Below are positions 36,471 through 46,961 of a stretch of DNA of 64,000 bases, piece by piece. Below the pieces are notes generated by a model, which did not search any database, was not told the origin of the DNA, and saw nothing but the letters and a program-made list of their open reading frames with translations. The first letter of the stretch is position 1, and each line of letters opens with the position of its first letter. Source of the DNA: Salinispora oceanensis (lineage in GTDB: Bacteria > Actinomycetota > Actinomycetes > Mycobacteriales > Micromonosporaceae); the NCBI RefSeq assembly GCF_000383575.1, contig NZ_KB911579.1, forward strand, positions 1,355,775 to 1,419,774. The letters are read 5' to 3'. The position numbers were made by a program, and so were the translations under genes.

Positions 36471-37655
36471 TCAGCCGACGTCAACCAGTGGCAGCGTCTT
36501 CCCGGCGCCGCCGCCGGGCAGGGCGATCGACGAGAAGTGCGACACCACCCGGTCATCCCGCGGGTCCTCGGCGGGAGTGTGGTGTACGGCGAGCCGCCGG
36601 TAGTGGGTGTCCCGTTGGGCCGGGATCCGGTCCGCCGACCGGATCATCCCGATCAGGTCGTGCAGGTTCGAACGGTGCCGCGCCCCGGCCGAGGAGATGA
36701 CGTTCTCCTCCAGCATGATCGAGCCCAGATCGTCAACCCCCATGTGCAGCGCGAGCTGGCCGACGTCCTTGCCGGTGGTGAGCCACGACGCCTGGAGGTG
36801 CGGCACGGTCTCGAAGAAGAGCCGGGACACCGCCACCAGTCGCAGGTACTCCAGGGTGGTGGCCTGGGTCCGACCCTTGAGATGGTTGTTCTCCGGCTGA
36901 TAGGTCCACGGGATGAAGGCCCGGAAGCCCCGCGTCCGGTCCTGCACGTCGCGGATCATCCGGAGGTGCTCGATCCGCTCGGTGGCGGTCTCCCCAGTGC
37001 CCATCATCATCGTCGCGGTCGACTCGACGCCCTGCTGGTGGGCGAGCTCCATCACCTCGAGCCAGCGCTCACCGGACTCCTTCAGCGGCGCGATCGCCTT
37101 CCGCGGCCGGGCCGGCAGCATCTCGGCGCCGGCGCCCGCGATCGAGTCCAGGCCGGCCGCCTTGATCCGGGTGATGGCCTCGGTCAGGCCCACCCCGGAC
37201 ACCTTCGCCATGTGCAGGATCTCGCTCGGGCCGATCGAGTGGATGGCGAGCTGCGGGTAGGCCCGCTTCACCGAGGAGAAGAGCTCCTCGTAGTACTCCA
37301 CCCCGTAGTCGGGATGATGCCCACCCTGCAGCATCACCTGGGTGGCGCCCAACTCGACGGCCTCGCCGCAGCGGCGCAGGATCTCCTCCGTCGGATGGGT
37401 CCAGCCCTCCCGGTGCTTGGGCGCCCGGTAGAAGGCACAGAACCGGCACGCCGTCACACAGACGTTCGTGTAGTTGATGTTGCGGTCGATCAGGTACGTG
37501 ACGATGTTGTCCGGGTACCACCGCCGCCGCACCATGTCGGCCGCCTCACCCAGCGCGTGCAAGGGCGCTTCGGTGTAGAGCAGCAGGGCCTCCTCAGGCG
37601 TGATCCGCCCGCCGTCCGCGCCGCGCTGCAGGATGTCGTTGATCTCCCGGCTCAC
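36471..37655 (-). CDS. mqnC: Cyclic dehypoxanthinyl futalosine synthase
   Basis: A 394-aa radical SAM enzyme of the futalosine menaquinone pathway, which cyclises dehypoxanthinyl futalosine. The cluster motif is C66-x3-C70-x2-C73 (NVCVTACRFCAFY). MLQGGHHPDYGVEYYEELF, HSIGPSEILHMAKVSG and GAEMLPARPRK are typical of MqnC. GTG at 37655 (MSREINDILQ) is chosen from GGGAG seven bases upstream; the frame is open further upstream through low-complexity sequence. It is paralogous to MqnE at 60747, with the Cys motif at identical positions. Confidence 0.94.
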   Translation of the reverse strand: MSREINDILQRGADGGRITPEEALLLYTEAPLHALGEAADMVRRRWYPDNIVTYLIDRNINYTNVCVTACRFCAFYRAPKHREGWTHPTEEILRRCGEAVELGATQVMLQGGHHPDYGVEYYEELFSSVKRAYPQLAIHSIGPSEILHMAKVSGVGLTEAITRIKAAGLDSIAGAGAEMLPARPRKAIAPLKESGERWLEVMELAHQQGVESTATMMMGTGETATERIEHLRMIRDVQDRTRGFRAFIPWTYQPENNHLKGRTQATTLEYLRLVAVSRLFFETVPHLQASWLTTGKDVGQLALHMGVDDLGSIMLEENVISSAGARHRSNLHDLIGMIRSADRIPAQRDTHYRRLAVHHTPAEDPRDDRVVSHFSSIALPGGGAGKTLPLVDVG

Positions 37656-37787
37656 CGTCACGCTCCCGAGCCTACGTCGCCCCGGCCCGACCGGTGACGA
37701 GCGGCCACCGGCGGTGTGAGCTCTCCGGCCGTTGACCCGCCGCCGCCCGGGTGGCCGACTGTCCGCCGCCGGCACCGTCCCGCTGGC

Positions 37788-38897
37788 TCAGGCATCGTAG
37801 TCAACCGTGAGCTGATCGGTAGTCGGGCTGGACTGACAGGTGAGAACGTAGCCCGCGGCCAGCTCGTCCGGCTCCAGCGCGTAGTTGCGGGCCATGGTCA
37901 CCGCACCGGCCACGACCTTCGCCCGGCAGGTCGAGCAGACGCCCCCCTTACACGCGTACGGCAGCTCCGCGCGGACCCGCAGCGCCGCGTCCAGCACCCG
38001 ATCCGACCGGTCCATGGTCACCGTTGACGAGCGCCCGTCCAGGACGATCGTGACCTCGGTACCCGCCGCCGGCTGGTGCACGGGGCGGCGGACCGGCTCC
38101 GGGGGCGCATCGACGTGGAAGAGCTCGGCGTGCACCGCGGCCTCCGGGACGCCGCGGGCGGTCAGGACCCGCTGGGCGTCCGTCACCATCCCGTACGGGC
38201 CGCAGAGGAACCACTCCTCGATCGCCTCGCCCGGCACGATCGTGTCCAGCAGCCGACCCAGCCGCTCGGCGTCGATACGGCCGGAGAGCAGGGGGGACTC
38301 GCCCTGCTCACGGGAGAGCACGTGGACCAGGTGCAGCCGGGTCGGGTACCGGTCCTTCAGGTCGGCGAGCTCCTCGGCGAACATCACGGTGCTCGCCGAA
38401 CGGTTGCCGTACACCAGGGTGAAGGTGCTGGCGGGCTCGACGGCCAGGGCCGTGGTAACCAGGGAGAGCACCGGGGTGATGCCGGAGCCGGCGACCACCG
38501 CCGCGTAGGCGCGCACCCGGTCCGGACGCAGCGCGGTGGTGAAGTGGCCGAGCGGCGGCAGCACCTCGACGGTGTCACCGCCACGGAGCGCCCCACAGGC
38601 GTACGCGGAGAAGGCGCCGCCGGGGATCTCCCGGACCCCGATCCGCAGCAACCCCCGCTCGGCCAGGTCCTGGGGCGTCGAGCAGATCGAGTACGAGCGC
38701 CGCACCTCCTCGCCCTGCTCCGCCGTCCGGCGCACGGTCAGGTGCTGGCCGGGCGCGAACGCGAAGATCGCGCGCAGCTCGTCCGGTACGGCGAAGGTGA
38801 CCGCCACCGCGTCGGCGGTGAGCCGGTCAACGGTGGCCACGGGCAGCGGGTGGAAGACCGGCCGACGACGGGTCGGCCGGGTGATCGTGACAGTCAC
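37788..38897 (-). CDS. paaE: Phenylacetyl-CoA epoxidase reductase subunit
   Basis: A 369-aa electron-transfer protein that passes NADPH electrons to the PaaAC di-iron centre. It has an FAD domain (RRSYSICST), an NAD(P) domain (VVAGSGITPVLSLV, EWFLCGPYGMV) and a C-terminal plant-type [2Fe-2S] domain (PYACKGGVCSTCRAKVVAG, later LTCQ). Order and length fit PaaE. Last gene of the operon; its start overlaps paaD by 4 nt. Confidence 0.94.
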   Translation of the reverse strand: MTVTITRPTRRRPVFHPLPVATVDRLTADAVAVTFAVPDELRAIFAFAPGQHLTVRRTAEQGEEVRRSYSICSTPQDLAERGLLRIGVREIPGGAFSAYACGALRGGDTVEVLPPLGHFTTALRPDRVRAYAAVVAGSGITPVLSLVTTALAVEPASTFTLVYGNRSASTVMFAEELADLKDRYPTRLHLVHVLSREQGESPLLSGRIDAERLGRLLDTIVPGEAIEEWFLCGPYGMVTDAQRVLTARGVPEAAVHAELFHVDAPPEPVRRPVHQPAAGTEVTIVLDGRSSTVTMDRSDRVLDAALRVRAELPYACKGGVCSTCRAKVVAGAVTMARNYALEPDELAAGYVLTCQSSPTTDQLTVDYDA

Positions 38898-39370
38898 AGT
38901 GCCTTCAGGTGGTCGAAGGGTTCAGTACAGGATCGGCAGCGTCGTAAAGCCTTACACGCGGTCGAACCGAAGCGGCTGATCTGCTCGGTCTCCGGGGATC
39001 CGCACCACGGGCAGCGGACCGTCAGGGTCAGCGGCACCGGGCCGGTGGGGCGGACCGGAGCGGGTGGGGCGATGCCGGCACGGGCAAGTTTGGCCCGCCC
39101 CGCCTCGGTGATCCAGTCGGTGCTCCACGGCGGCGTGTAGACGGTACGGACCTCGGCCTGAGGGTGGCCGGCGGTGGCGAGCGCCCGACGGATGTCGGCC
39201 CGGATCACATCCATCGCCGGGCAACCGGTGTAGGTGGGGGTGATGGTGACCACCACCCGGCCGGTGACCGGCTCCTCGCCAACCGACCGCAGGATGCCGA
39301 GCTCCTCGATGGTGATCACCCGGATCTCGGGGTCCACCACCGCGGCCACCGCAGCCCAGGCGGTCGTCAC
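38894..39370 (-). CDS. paaD: Phenylacetyl-CoA epoxidase assembly protein
   Basis: A 158-aa MIP18/DUF59-type protein needed to mature the epoxidase. The N-terminal DUF59 fold has DPEIRVITIEELGILR and TPTYTGCPAMDVI. The C-terminus is a zinc-ribbon-like domain with CPWCGS and CRSC. GTG at 39370 overlaps the paaC stop by 4 nt (GTGA), which fixes the start; the upstream open sequence belongs to paaC in another frame. Confidence 0.93.
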   Translation of the reverse strand: MTTAWAAVAAVVDPEIRVITIEELGILRSVGEEPVTGRVVVTITPTYTGCPAMDVIRADIRRALATAGHPQAEVRTVYTPPWSTDWITEAGRAKLARAGIAPPAPVRPTGPVPLTLTVRCPWCGSPETEQISRFGSTACKALRRCRSCTEPFDHLKAL

Positions 39371-40158
39371 CAGGACGCTCCGGGATGAGCTCGGTGCAGC
39401 ACCTGCAGCTCGGCGAGCAGATACGACAGGTGCTCGGTGTGCACGCCGCTCCGGCCACCGTCCGGCTTCCAGGCGGTCTCGGGCACCGTCAACGTGGCCT
39501 CGGCGAGCACGCCGGAGACGACCGAGTCGAAGTCGACCCGCAGGGTGGCCGGGTCGATCGGCGCGGTCGGGTCCGGCGCGAGGAGTTCGTGCGTGTACGG
39601 CCAGACCTCGTCGACCGCCGCCTGCATCCGGCGATGCGACTCGTCGGTGCCGTCGCCGAGCCGCCGCACCCACAACGAGGCGTGATCCAGGTGGTAGGCC
39701 GACTCCTTGCGCGCCTTCGCCCCGATCTCGGCCAGCCGCTCGTCGCCGCAGCTGGCTAGCACGGTGTAGAGCGGCACCTGGTACGCCGCCAGGAAGAGCA
39801 GCTTCGCCATGGTCAGCGCGAAGTCGCCGTTGGGCAGCTCGACCAGGAGGCAGTTGCGGAACTCCCGGTCGTCGCGCCGGTACGCCAGCGCGTCCTCGTC
39901 CCGCCCGGCTCCCTCCAGCTCACCCGCGTAGGTCAGCAGCAGGCGCGCCGCCCCGAGCTGGTCGAGGGCGATGTTGGCCAGGGCGATGTCCTCTTCCATC
40001 TCCGGCCCGTGGGTGCACCACTGGGCCAACCGCTGGGCCGCGACGAGCGCGTCGTCGGCGAGGCCCAGGACGAAGTCAAAGCGGTCGGTGCCGGCCTCCG
40101 GCACGGCCTGCACGGCCCCCGGCACGGCCTGCGCGGTCTGTTCGGCATGCGCGGTCAC
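39367..40158 (-). CDS. paaC: Phenylacetyl-CoA epoxidase structural subunit
   Basis: A 263-aa ferritin-like four-helix protein that pairs with PaaA; PaaC itself does not carry the catalytic di-iron centre in the known complex. Seen: DFVLGLADDALVAAQRLAQW, EDIALANIALDQLGAARLLL, and RKESAYHLDHASLWVRRLGD. A start a few residues downstream of ATG 40158 is possible, because the first 20 residues are a repetitive Ala/Val/Pro stretch. Confidence 0.94.
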   Translation of the reverse strand: MTAHAEQTAQAVPGAVQAVPEAGTDRFDFVLGLADDALVAAQRLAQWCTHGPEMEEDIALANIALDQLGAARLLLTYAGELEGAGRDEDALAYRRDDREFRNCLLVELPNGDFALTMAKLLFLAAYQVPLYTVLASCGDERLAEIGAKARKESAYHLDHASLWVRRLGDGTDESHRRMQAAVDEVWPYTHELLAPDPTAPIDPATLRVDFDSVVSGVLAEATLTVPETAWKPDGGRSGVHTEHLSYLLAELQVLHRAHPGASW

Positions 40159-40475
40159 AGGTGAGCAGCCCCCTCCGGCACCTCGTAGAAGGTCGGGTGC
40201 CGATAGACCTTGTCGGCCGCCGGGTCGAAGAAGGCGTCCTTCTCGTCCGGGCTCGACGCGGTGATGGCGGCGGCCGGCAGCACCCAGATCGACACCCCCT
40301 CCTGTCGCCGGGTGTAGAGGTCCCGGGCGTTGCGCAGGGCCAACTCGGCGTCGGCCGCGTGCAGGCTGCCGACGTGGGTGTGCGCCAGCCCGCGCCGGGC
40401 CCGGACGAAGACCTCCCAGAGCGGCGCCGGCGGAGCCCCGCCCGGCTGTCCGGTCGGCTCGCTGTACTCGCTCAC
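40155..40475 (-). CDS. paaB: Phenylacetyl-CoA epoxidase small subunit
   Basis: A 106-aa subunit that stabilises the PaaAC core. It shows [36 protein letters not shown] and [10 protein letters not shown], all characteristic of PaaB. The 4-nt overlaps with paaA and paaC mark translational coupling. Confidence 0.94.
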   Translation of the reverse strand: MSEYSEPTGQPGGAPPAPLWEVFVRARRGLAHTHVGSLHAADAELALRNARDLYTRRQEGVSIWVLPAAAITASSPDEKDAFFDPAADKVYRHPTFYEVPEGAAHL

Positions 40476-41542
40476 GCCACCTTCTCCTTCTGCTTCGCCG
40501 GCTCCTTCTTGTTCGCCTGCTTGGCCGCGTACGCGGCGGCGGCGGCCCGGACCCAGGCGCCCTCCCGGTGCGCCCGGCGGCGGTGCTCCATCCGCTGCCG
40601 GTTACACGGACCCGCTCCCTTGATCACCCGCATCAGCTCCGCGTAGTCGGGCTGGGTGAAGTCGTAGGCACCGCGCTCGTCGTTCCAGCGCAGCGCCGGG
40701 TCGGGGAGAGTGAGGCCGAGCACCTCGGCCTGGCCCACGCACATGTCCACGAACCGCTGGCGCAACTCGTCGTTGGAGAAGCGCTTGATCTTCCAGGCCA
40801 TCGACTGGGCGGAGTGGGTGGAGTCGGTGTCCGGCGGGCCGAACATCGCCAGTGACGGGTACCACCAGCGGTTCACCGAGTCCTGAGCCATCTCCCGCTG
40901 GGCCGGGGTGCCGTGGGCGAGGGTGTGGAGAATCTCGTACCCCTGCCGTTGGTGGAACGACTCCTCCTTGCAGATCCGGATCATCGCCCGCGCGTACGGC
41001 CCGTACGAGCAGCGGCACAGGGGCACCTGGTTGACGATCGCCGCGCCGTCCACGAGCCATCCGATCGTGCCCATGTCGGCCCAGCTGAGGGTTGGGTAGT
41101 TGAAGATCGAACTGTACTTCTGCCGGCCCGCCAGCAGCAGGTCGACCAGCTCGTCCCGGCTGACCCCGAGGGTCTCCGCGGCGGCGTAGAGGTAGAGGCC
41201 GTGGCCGGCCTCGTCCTGCACCTTCGCGAGCAGGATCGCCTTGCGTTTGAGGGAGGGGGCACGAGTGATCCAGTTGCCCTCCGGCTGCATCCCGATGATC
41301 TCGGAGTGGGCATGCTGGGCGATCTGCCGGATCAGGGTCGCGCGGTACGCCTCCGGCATCCAGTCCCGCGGCTCGACCTTCTGGTCGGCGGCGACGACCT
41401 CGGCGAAGTAGGCCGCCGGATCCGCACCGGCGGAACCGTGCCGCCCGCGCTCGGCCGCCGCCCGCAGCGCCATCTCGGCCGCCTCGACCTCGCCGAGCAG
41501 GCCGCCGGCGGTGTCGTCGGCGGGGAAGTCATTCCCATACAT
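40472..41542 (-). CDS. paaA: Phenylacetyl-CoA epoxidase catalytic subunit
   Basis: A 356-aa ferritin-like di-iron subunit that forms the 1,2-epoxide of phenylacetyl-CoA. Metal-ligand helices are visible: [29 protein letters not shown] (ExxH) and [15 protein letters not shown] (ExxxH). ATG at 41542 gives [10 protein letters not shown]; an in-frame upstream start would read through the promoter. The paaABCDE order is standard. Genes for the ring-opening, beta-oxidation steps and for phenylacetyl-CoA ligase are not in this window. Confidence 0.95.
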   Translation of the reverse strand: MYGNDFPADDTAGGLLGEVEAAEMALRAAAERGRHGSAGADPAAYFAEVVAADQKVEPRDWMPEAYRATLIRQIAQHAHSEIIGMQPEGNWITRAPSLKRKAILLAKVQDEAGHGLYLYAAAETLGVSRDELVDLLLAGRQKYSSIFNYPTLSWADMGTIGWLVDGAAIVNQVPLCRCSYGPYARAMIRICKEESFHQRQGYEILHTLAHGTPAQREMAQDSVNRWWYPSLAMFGPPDTDSTHSAQSMAWKIKRFSNDELRQRFVDMCVGQAEVLGLTLPDPALRWNDERGAYDFTQPDYAELMRVIKGAGPCNRQRMEHRRRAHREGAWVRAAAAAYAAKQANKKEPAKQKEKVA

Positions 41543-41550
41543 GCCCCAAG

Positions 41551-41589
41551 TGTTACAGCTCAGCACATCAATCTCTAGGGGGTGTAACA
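41551..41589. promoter_or_regulatory. Paired TGT-N-ACA sites before paaA
   Basis: TGTTACA (41551-41557) and its inverted partner TGTAACA (41583-41589) flank 25 bp directly upstream of the paaA start, where the promoter should be. Two operator half-sites of a repressor would fit. No regulator gene adjoins the operon. Confidence 0.4.
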
Positions 41590-41889
41590 GGTTTCCGGCC
41601 AACAACAGGTCACGCACTCCCCGCCGACCGCGTTATGAGCCGAGTCACAATCAAGCCACAAATAGGGGCATATAGCGTGCACCGTCTGCAACTCCCGCCA
41701 TTTATGACACGCCTTCGCCGGGAACTAGTCTCGGCGCGGCGCGGATCCAGACGTAGACTTCCCGCGGTCACACCGACCTGCTGCCGGCGATCGTTACGTA
41801 GCCGAGGCCACCCCTGCCTCGACCACGCCGATCCCTCCCCGGCCTTGCGAGCCGGCCCCCTGGCCCCGACATCTGGAGTTCACCCAGTT
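41590..41889. other. Divergent region before the serine hydrolase pair
   Basis: About 300 bp with no convincing gene. An AT-richer patch (around 41640-41710) may hold the promoter of the rightward serine hydrolase genes. Confidence 0.4.
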
Positions 41890-42825
41890 ATGCGTCCCCG
41901 GTTGCTAGCCGTCATGGCGGTCGTCCTCGGAATTGCTTTGATCATTCCCGCTGCGTACGCCCGCCTCGACGATGGCGGCACCGACACCGAGGCGAGCGTC
42001 CCCACGCCCGCCCCCTCCGCGCCCCCGCCGCCGACCCTGGCCGACGCGCCGGTGTCCGTACCCTTCGAGGGCGAGTTCTTCTCCTGGGCGCTGATGGACC
42101 GCCAGACCGACACGATCTCCGGTGCGGAGAACCTCGCCGACACCAGCTCCACCGAGTCGATGATCAAAGTGTGGTTCGCCGCCGACTACCTGAACCAGCT
42201 CGGTGACGAGTCGCTCTCGACGACGATGCGCGACGCCATCAGCACCGCGATCCGGGACAGCAACGACGACGCGGCGAACCTGCTCTACCGGGAGGTCGGC
42301 AAGTCGGCCACCATCGACCGGATGATCAGCACCTGCGGCCTGACCGACACCAAGCCCGGCACCGTGCCGGGTTACATCGGGTGGTGGAGCTTCACCCAGA
42401 TGTCCCCCCAGGACGCGGTCCGGCTCGGCGACTGCATCGCCGACGGAACGGCCGCCGGGCCGACGTGGACCGAGTTCCTGCTGGACGAGATGAGCCAGGT
42501 TCGGGGTACGACCGCCGCCGACGACCAGAAGGAACGTTCCGGCGGCGGCCGCTGGGGCATCATTGACGGCCTACCCGAGTCGATCATTAGCCAGGGCCCG
42601 ATCGGCATGAAGAACGGGTGGACCGCGCTGAACTACGACGGCAACTGGCACGTCAACTGCCTCGCGGTGAACGACCAGTGGAGCCTCGCCGTGATGCTGC
42701 GCTACCCGCAGGAGAGCGGGCTCGACTACGGCGCCCAGGCCTGCGCGAGCGTCGCCACCCAGCTCGTCACCCCGCAGCCCGGCGCCGCCCTGAAGGTGCC
42801 ACAGCAGCCGATCGGGGCCCTCTGA
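41890..42825 (+). CDS. Beta-lactamase-fold serine hydrolase, membrane-anchored (first of a pair)
   Basis: A 311-aa protein with an N-terminal signal anchor (LLAVMAVVLGIALIIPAAYA) and a Pro/Thr-rich linker, then a class A beta-lactamase/transpeptidase-like domain. The catalytic SxxK is SMIK (in STESMIKVWFAADYL), the SxN-like loop is RDSNDDAANLLY, and the third motif is KNGWTAL in place of KTG. Two Cys (ISTCGLTD; VRLGDCIAD) could form a disulfide. Actual beta-lactam hydrolysis is not implied: the Glu166-type loop is not evident. ATG at 41890 is chosen for the signal anchor. It overlaps the next, paralogous gene by one base. Confidence 0.85.
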   Translation: MRPRLLAVMAVVLGIALIIPAAYARLDDGGTDTEASVPTPAPSAPPPPTLADAPVSVPFEGEFFSWALMDRQTDTISGAENLADTSSTESMIKVWFAADYLNQLGDESLSTTMRDAISTAIRDSNDDAANLLYREVGKSATIDRMISTCGLTDTKPGTVPGYIGWWSFTQMSPQDAVRLGDCIADGTAAGPTWTEFLLDEMSQVRGTTAADDQKERSGGGRWGIIDGLPESIISQGPIGMKNGWTALNYDGNWHVNCLAVNDQWSLAVMLRYPQESGLDYGAQACASVATQLVTPQPGAALKVPQQPIGAL

Positions 42826-43757
42826 TGGCCAGCCAGCCCGACGCGCGGCAGGGCGGCACCTCATTGCTCAAGGTGGCCGCGATCGCGGCCGTCCTGATCG
42901 GTTTCGTACTCGTATCCCTCCGCCTGCTCCCGGGGTCACCCTTCGCCGCCGAGGCGACAGCGCAGTGGGGGGAGAGTCCAGCACCGGAGCAGTCCGGCGC
43001 CCCCACCGAGCAGGCCCAGCCCACGCCATCGCCGAGCCCGACCCTCGAGCCGCTCCCCTTCGCGGCGAACGATCTCACCAGCCTGGACATCGACGGCTGG
43101 TACGCCTGGAGTGTGCTGGACCGCCGTACCGGTGAGATCATCGGCTCGGAGAACATGACCGAGACCAGCACCACGGCTTCGATGATCAAATCCTGGATCG
43201 TCGCCGACTACCTGCGCCGCACGGTGGAGGCGGGCAGGACCCCGACCGAGACCGAGCTCGCCGAGGCCACCAAGATCATCCGGGACAGTGACAACACCCT
43301 TACCCAGGAGTTCTACAACAACCTCGGCGGATCCGTCACCATCGAGCGCCTGCTGTCCCGGTGCGAGCTGACCGACAGCAACGTCGCGGAGGACGGCGGC
43401 TGGAGCCGAACCGAGCTGTCCCCGCGGGACACCGCCCGGCTCGGCGAGTGCATCGCCGACGGCACGGCCGCCGGCCCGGAGTGGACGGACTGGCTTCTCA
43501 AGGAGATGCGGTCGGTCCGGGGCACCGGTGACTTCGGCATCCGCAAGGCGTTCCCGTCGGCTGTCAGCGAGAACATCGCCATCAAGAACGGCTGGGTGGA
43601 CCGCACCCGCGAGCAGGAGAACCACGTCAACTGCCTGGCGATCGGCGACACCTGGACGATGGGAGTGATGCTGCGCTACCCGGTCGCGCAGGGCTACCAG
43701 GTCGGCATGGACAACTGCCAGAAAGTCACCGAAGCCCTGCTGGCCGACCCACTCTGA
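42825..43757 (+). CDS. Beta-lactamase-fold serine hydrolase, membrane-anchored (second of a pair)
   Basis: A 310-aa paralogue of the preceding protein: signal anchor (VAAIAAVLIGFVLVSLRLL), Pro/Thr linker, then SxxK (SMIK in TTASMIKSWIVADYL), RDSDNTLTQEFYNN, the shared DCIAD-like segment RLGECIADGTAAGP, and KNGWVD. Start and stop of the two genes overlap (TGATG), so they are cotranslated. Equal length and shared unusual features (KNG motif, Cys positions) show a tandem duplication. Probably an envelope enzyme acting on peptidoglycan or a related amide or ester; substrate unknown. Confidence 0.85.
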   Translation: MASQPDARQGGTSLLKVAAIAAVLIGFVLVSLRLLPGSPFAAEATAQWGESPAPEQSGAPTEQAQPTPSPSPTLEPLPFAANDLTSLDIDGWYAWSVLDRRTGEIIGSENMTETSTTASMIKSWIVADYLRRTVEAGRTPTETELAEATKIIRDSDNTLTQEFYNNLGGSVTIERLLSRCELTDSNVAEDGGWSRTELSPRDTARLGECIADGTAAGPEWTDWLLKEMRSVRGTGDFGIRKAFPSAVSENIAIKNGWVDRTREQENHVNCLAIGDTWTMGVMLRYPVAQGYQVGMDNCQKVTEALLADPL

Positions 43758-43803
43758 CCGGCGACCGCGCCGCCAGCTGGTCCGCCGACAAGCAGGCCAA
43801 CTT

Positions 43804-44784
<981 letters not shown>

Positions 44785-44831
44785 TCATGCGCTGTCTGGG
44801 CCCGCCACCAAGGGGGGCTCGGCGGCGTCGG

Positions 44832-46961
44832 TCACGCCGGGGCGGGCACCGCAGGACCGACGGCCTGGTCGAGCGCATCGGTGCCGAGCGCTCCGGGCAG
44901 CGGACGGGCGTGCAGCACCGTCAACCGGGTCACCGCGCGGGTGAGCACGACGTAGAGCCGGTGCAGTCCGCGCGGTTCCGCGTCCACGATCTCGGCCGGC
45001 TCGACGACGATCACGTGGTCGTACTCCAAGCCCTTGGCCAGCGTCGCCGGGACCACGGTGACGCGCCCGGGGGCGTGGAGTTCCCCGGGCTCTTCGCCGG
45101 CCGCGACGAGCGCGGCCCGCAGCTCGTCAAGGTGTCGGTCAGCGGCGATCACCCCGACCGACCCCGGTAGCGAGCGGGTCGCGGCCAGCTCCGCGACCAC
45201 CTCGGCGGCCAGGTCCTCCACCCGGCGTAGGACGAGACTGCCGTCCGAACGCAGCGACACCGCTGGGGGGACGTTCACCTCCAGCGCGGGCAGGAGTCGG
45301 TTGGCCAGCGCCACCACCGCCTCCGGTACGCGGAACCCCGTGGTCAACGGCACGACCGCCGCGTCCGGCTTACCCAAATGCCGCAGTGACTCCGCCCAGT
45401 CGGTCGCCGACCACGGTGCCGTGCCCTGGGCGAGGTCACCGAGGAGTGTGATCGACCCGTGGGTGGTACGCCGGGCGATGGCCCGACACTGCATCGGGGA
45501 GAGGTCCTGCGCCTCGTCAATGATGATGTGGTGCAGGCTCGGCTCCCGCTCCAGGAGCCCGGCGGCCTCGTCGAGCAGCACCAGGTCGGCGCTGCTCCAC
45601 CGGACGCTCTTGACGCTCCGGAAGCGCCGCGGCCAGCGCAGCGCCTGACACTCGGCCTCGGTGAGAATGCCCTCGGCCGCGCGGGCCAGCACCTCCGCGT
45701 CGCTGAGCAACTCGAAGACGAGCGACTGCGGCGTCACCGCCGGCCAGCAGGCGTCGAGGAACTCGACCACCGGTTTGGCCTTTCCCATCCGCCGTTGCCA
45801 CGGCTCCCCCGGTGACTCGCCGGAGCGCGTCTCGGCCTGGCGTTGCAGCAGACCGACGACCCGGGCGCGGACTCGTTCCCGGCCGAGCAGATACGCGGGA
45901 TCCTCCCGCCGGGTGTCATCAACCAGGCGGGTGAGCACCCCCGGATCGATGCGCCACCGGTAGGCGCCGTCGGAGACCTGGATCGCGGAGTCAGCTCGAC
46001 CGAGCCGGGACCAGAGCGCCCGCCGCAGCACGGTCGCCATCCGGGGGTCGTGCTTGACGACCTCGGCCTCGACCGGATCACCACCGGCGACAGGCACCCG
46101 ACCGATGAGCCCCTCCAGGGTGGCCTGCCGCACCTCCAGCTCACCGAGCGCGGGCAGGACCGCCGAGATGTAGCCGAGGAACGCCGGGTTCGGCCCGAGA
46201 ATCAGGACGCCGGTACGCCGAAGCCGTTCCCGGTGCAGATAGAGCAGGTACGCGGCCCGGTGCAGACCGACGGCGGTCTTACCGGTTCCGGGCGCCCCCT
46301 GTACGCAGATCGAGGTGTCGAGGTCGGCACGAACCAGCTCATCCTGCTCGGGCTGGATCGTGGCGACGATGTCGCGCATCGGCCCAACGCGGGGGCGTTC
46401 GATCTCCTCGATCAGGATTTTGCTGGTGGTGCCGAGCTCCTCGCCCTGGTCGAGGCGTTCGTCTTCGAAGCTGGTCAGATCGCCGCCGGCGAACCCGAAC
46501 CGGCGACGGATCCGTACGCCCTGCGGGGCGCGGGCGCTGGCCTGGTAGAAGGCGCGACTGACCGGCGCTCGCCAGTCCAGCACCAGCGGCTCACCGAGCT
46601 GGTCGGTGACGTGCCGCCGTCCGATGTGGTACCGGCCGGTCACCGGTCCCGCGCCCGGCTCGGGGGCGGCTCCGGGCACCGGGCCCGCTCCCGACTCGGC
46701 GCCCCCGTCAAGGTCGAGGCGGCCGAAGAACAGCGGCGTACGGGGGTCGTCGGCGAGTTCGGCCACCCGCCGGGCCAACGCCACCCCGAGGGTCTCGGCG
46801 GAGAAAGGATCCCCGGCGATCTTCGCGCCGATGGCGTACATGGCCTCGGCGTGCTCGCGCATCCCGTGTAGGGCAGCCCGCGACGCGGCCATATGCGCAC
46901 GCTCGGCGTCGAGCTCAGCAGTGAGTTCAGCAGTGTGGTCAACGGTCTGGTCGGCAGGCAT
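44832..46961 (-). CDS. HelD-like (UvrD-family) helicase acting on RNA polymerase
   Basis: A 709-aa SF1 helicase-like ATPase. The N-terminal coiled-coil (LTAELDAERAHMAASRAALH) precedes the two RecA-like lobes, with Walker A QGAPGTGKTA (K228), Walker B HIIIDEAQDLS, and later motifs GFRVPEAVVALAN and GLEYDHVIVVE. The layout fits actinobacterial HelD, which enters the RNA polymerase channels and releases stalled or inhibited polymerase; some relatives (HelR) protect against rifamycins. No rifamycin-associated element (RAE) was seen upstream. ATG at 46961 follows GGAGGAACC. Whether this is the housekeeping HelD or an HelR-type resistance protein cannot be told from sequence alone. Confidence 0.88.
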   Translation of the reverse strand: MPADQTVDHTAELTAELDAERAHMAASRAALHGMREHAEAMYAIGAKIAGDPFSAETLGVALARRVAELADDPRTPLFFGRLDLDGGAESGAGPVPGAAPEPGAGPVTGRYHIGRRHVTDQLGEPLVLDWRAPVSRAFYQASARAPQGVRIRRRFGFAGGDLTSFEDERLDQGEELGTTSKILIEEIERPRVGPMRDIVATIQPEQDELVRADLDTSICVQGAPGTGKTAVGLHRAAYLLYLHRERLRRTGVLILGPNPAFLGYISAVLPALGELEVRQATLEGLIGRVPVAGGDPVEAEVVKHDPRMATVLRRALWSRLGRADSAIQVSDGAYRWRIDPGVLTRLVDDTRREDPAYLLGRERVRARVVGLLQRQAETRSGESPGEPWQRRMGKAKPVVEFLDACWPAVTPQSLVFELLSDAEVLARAAEGILTEAECQALRWPRRFRSVKSVRWSSADLVLLDEAAGLLEREPSLHHIIIDEAQDLSPMQCRAIARRTTHGSITLLGDLAQGTAPWSATDWAESLRHLGKPDAAVVPLTTGFRVPEAVVALANRLLPALEVNVPPAVSLRSDGSLVLRRVEDLAAEVVAELAATRSLPGSVGVIAADRHLDELRAALVAAGEEPGELHAPGRVTVVPATLAKGLEYDHVIVVEPAEIVDAEPRGLHRLYVVLTRAVTRLTVLHARPLPGALGTDALDQAVGPAVPAPA

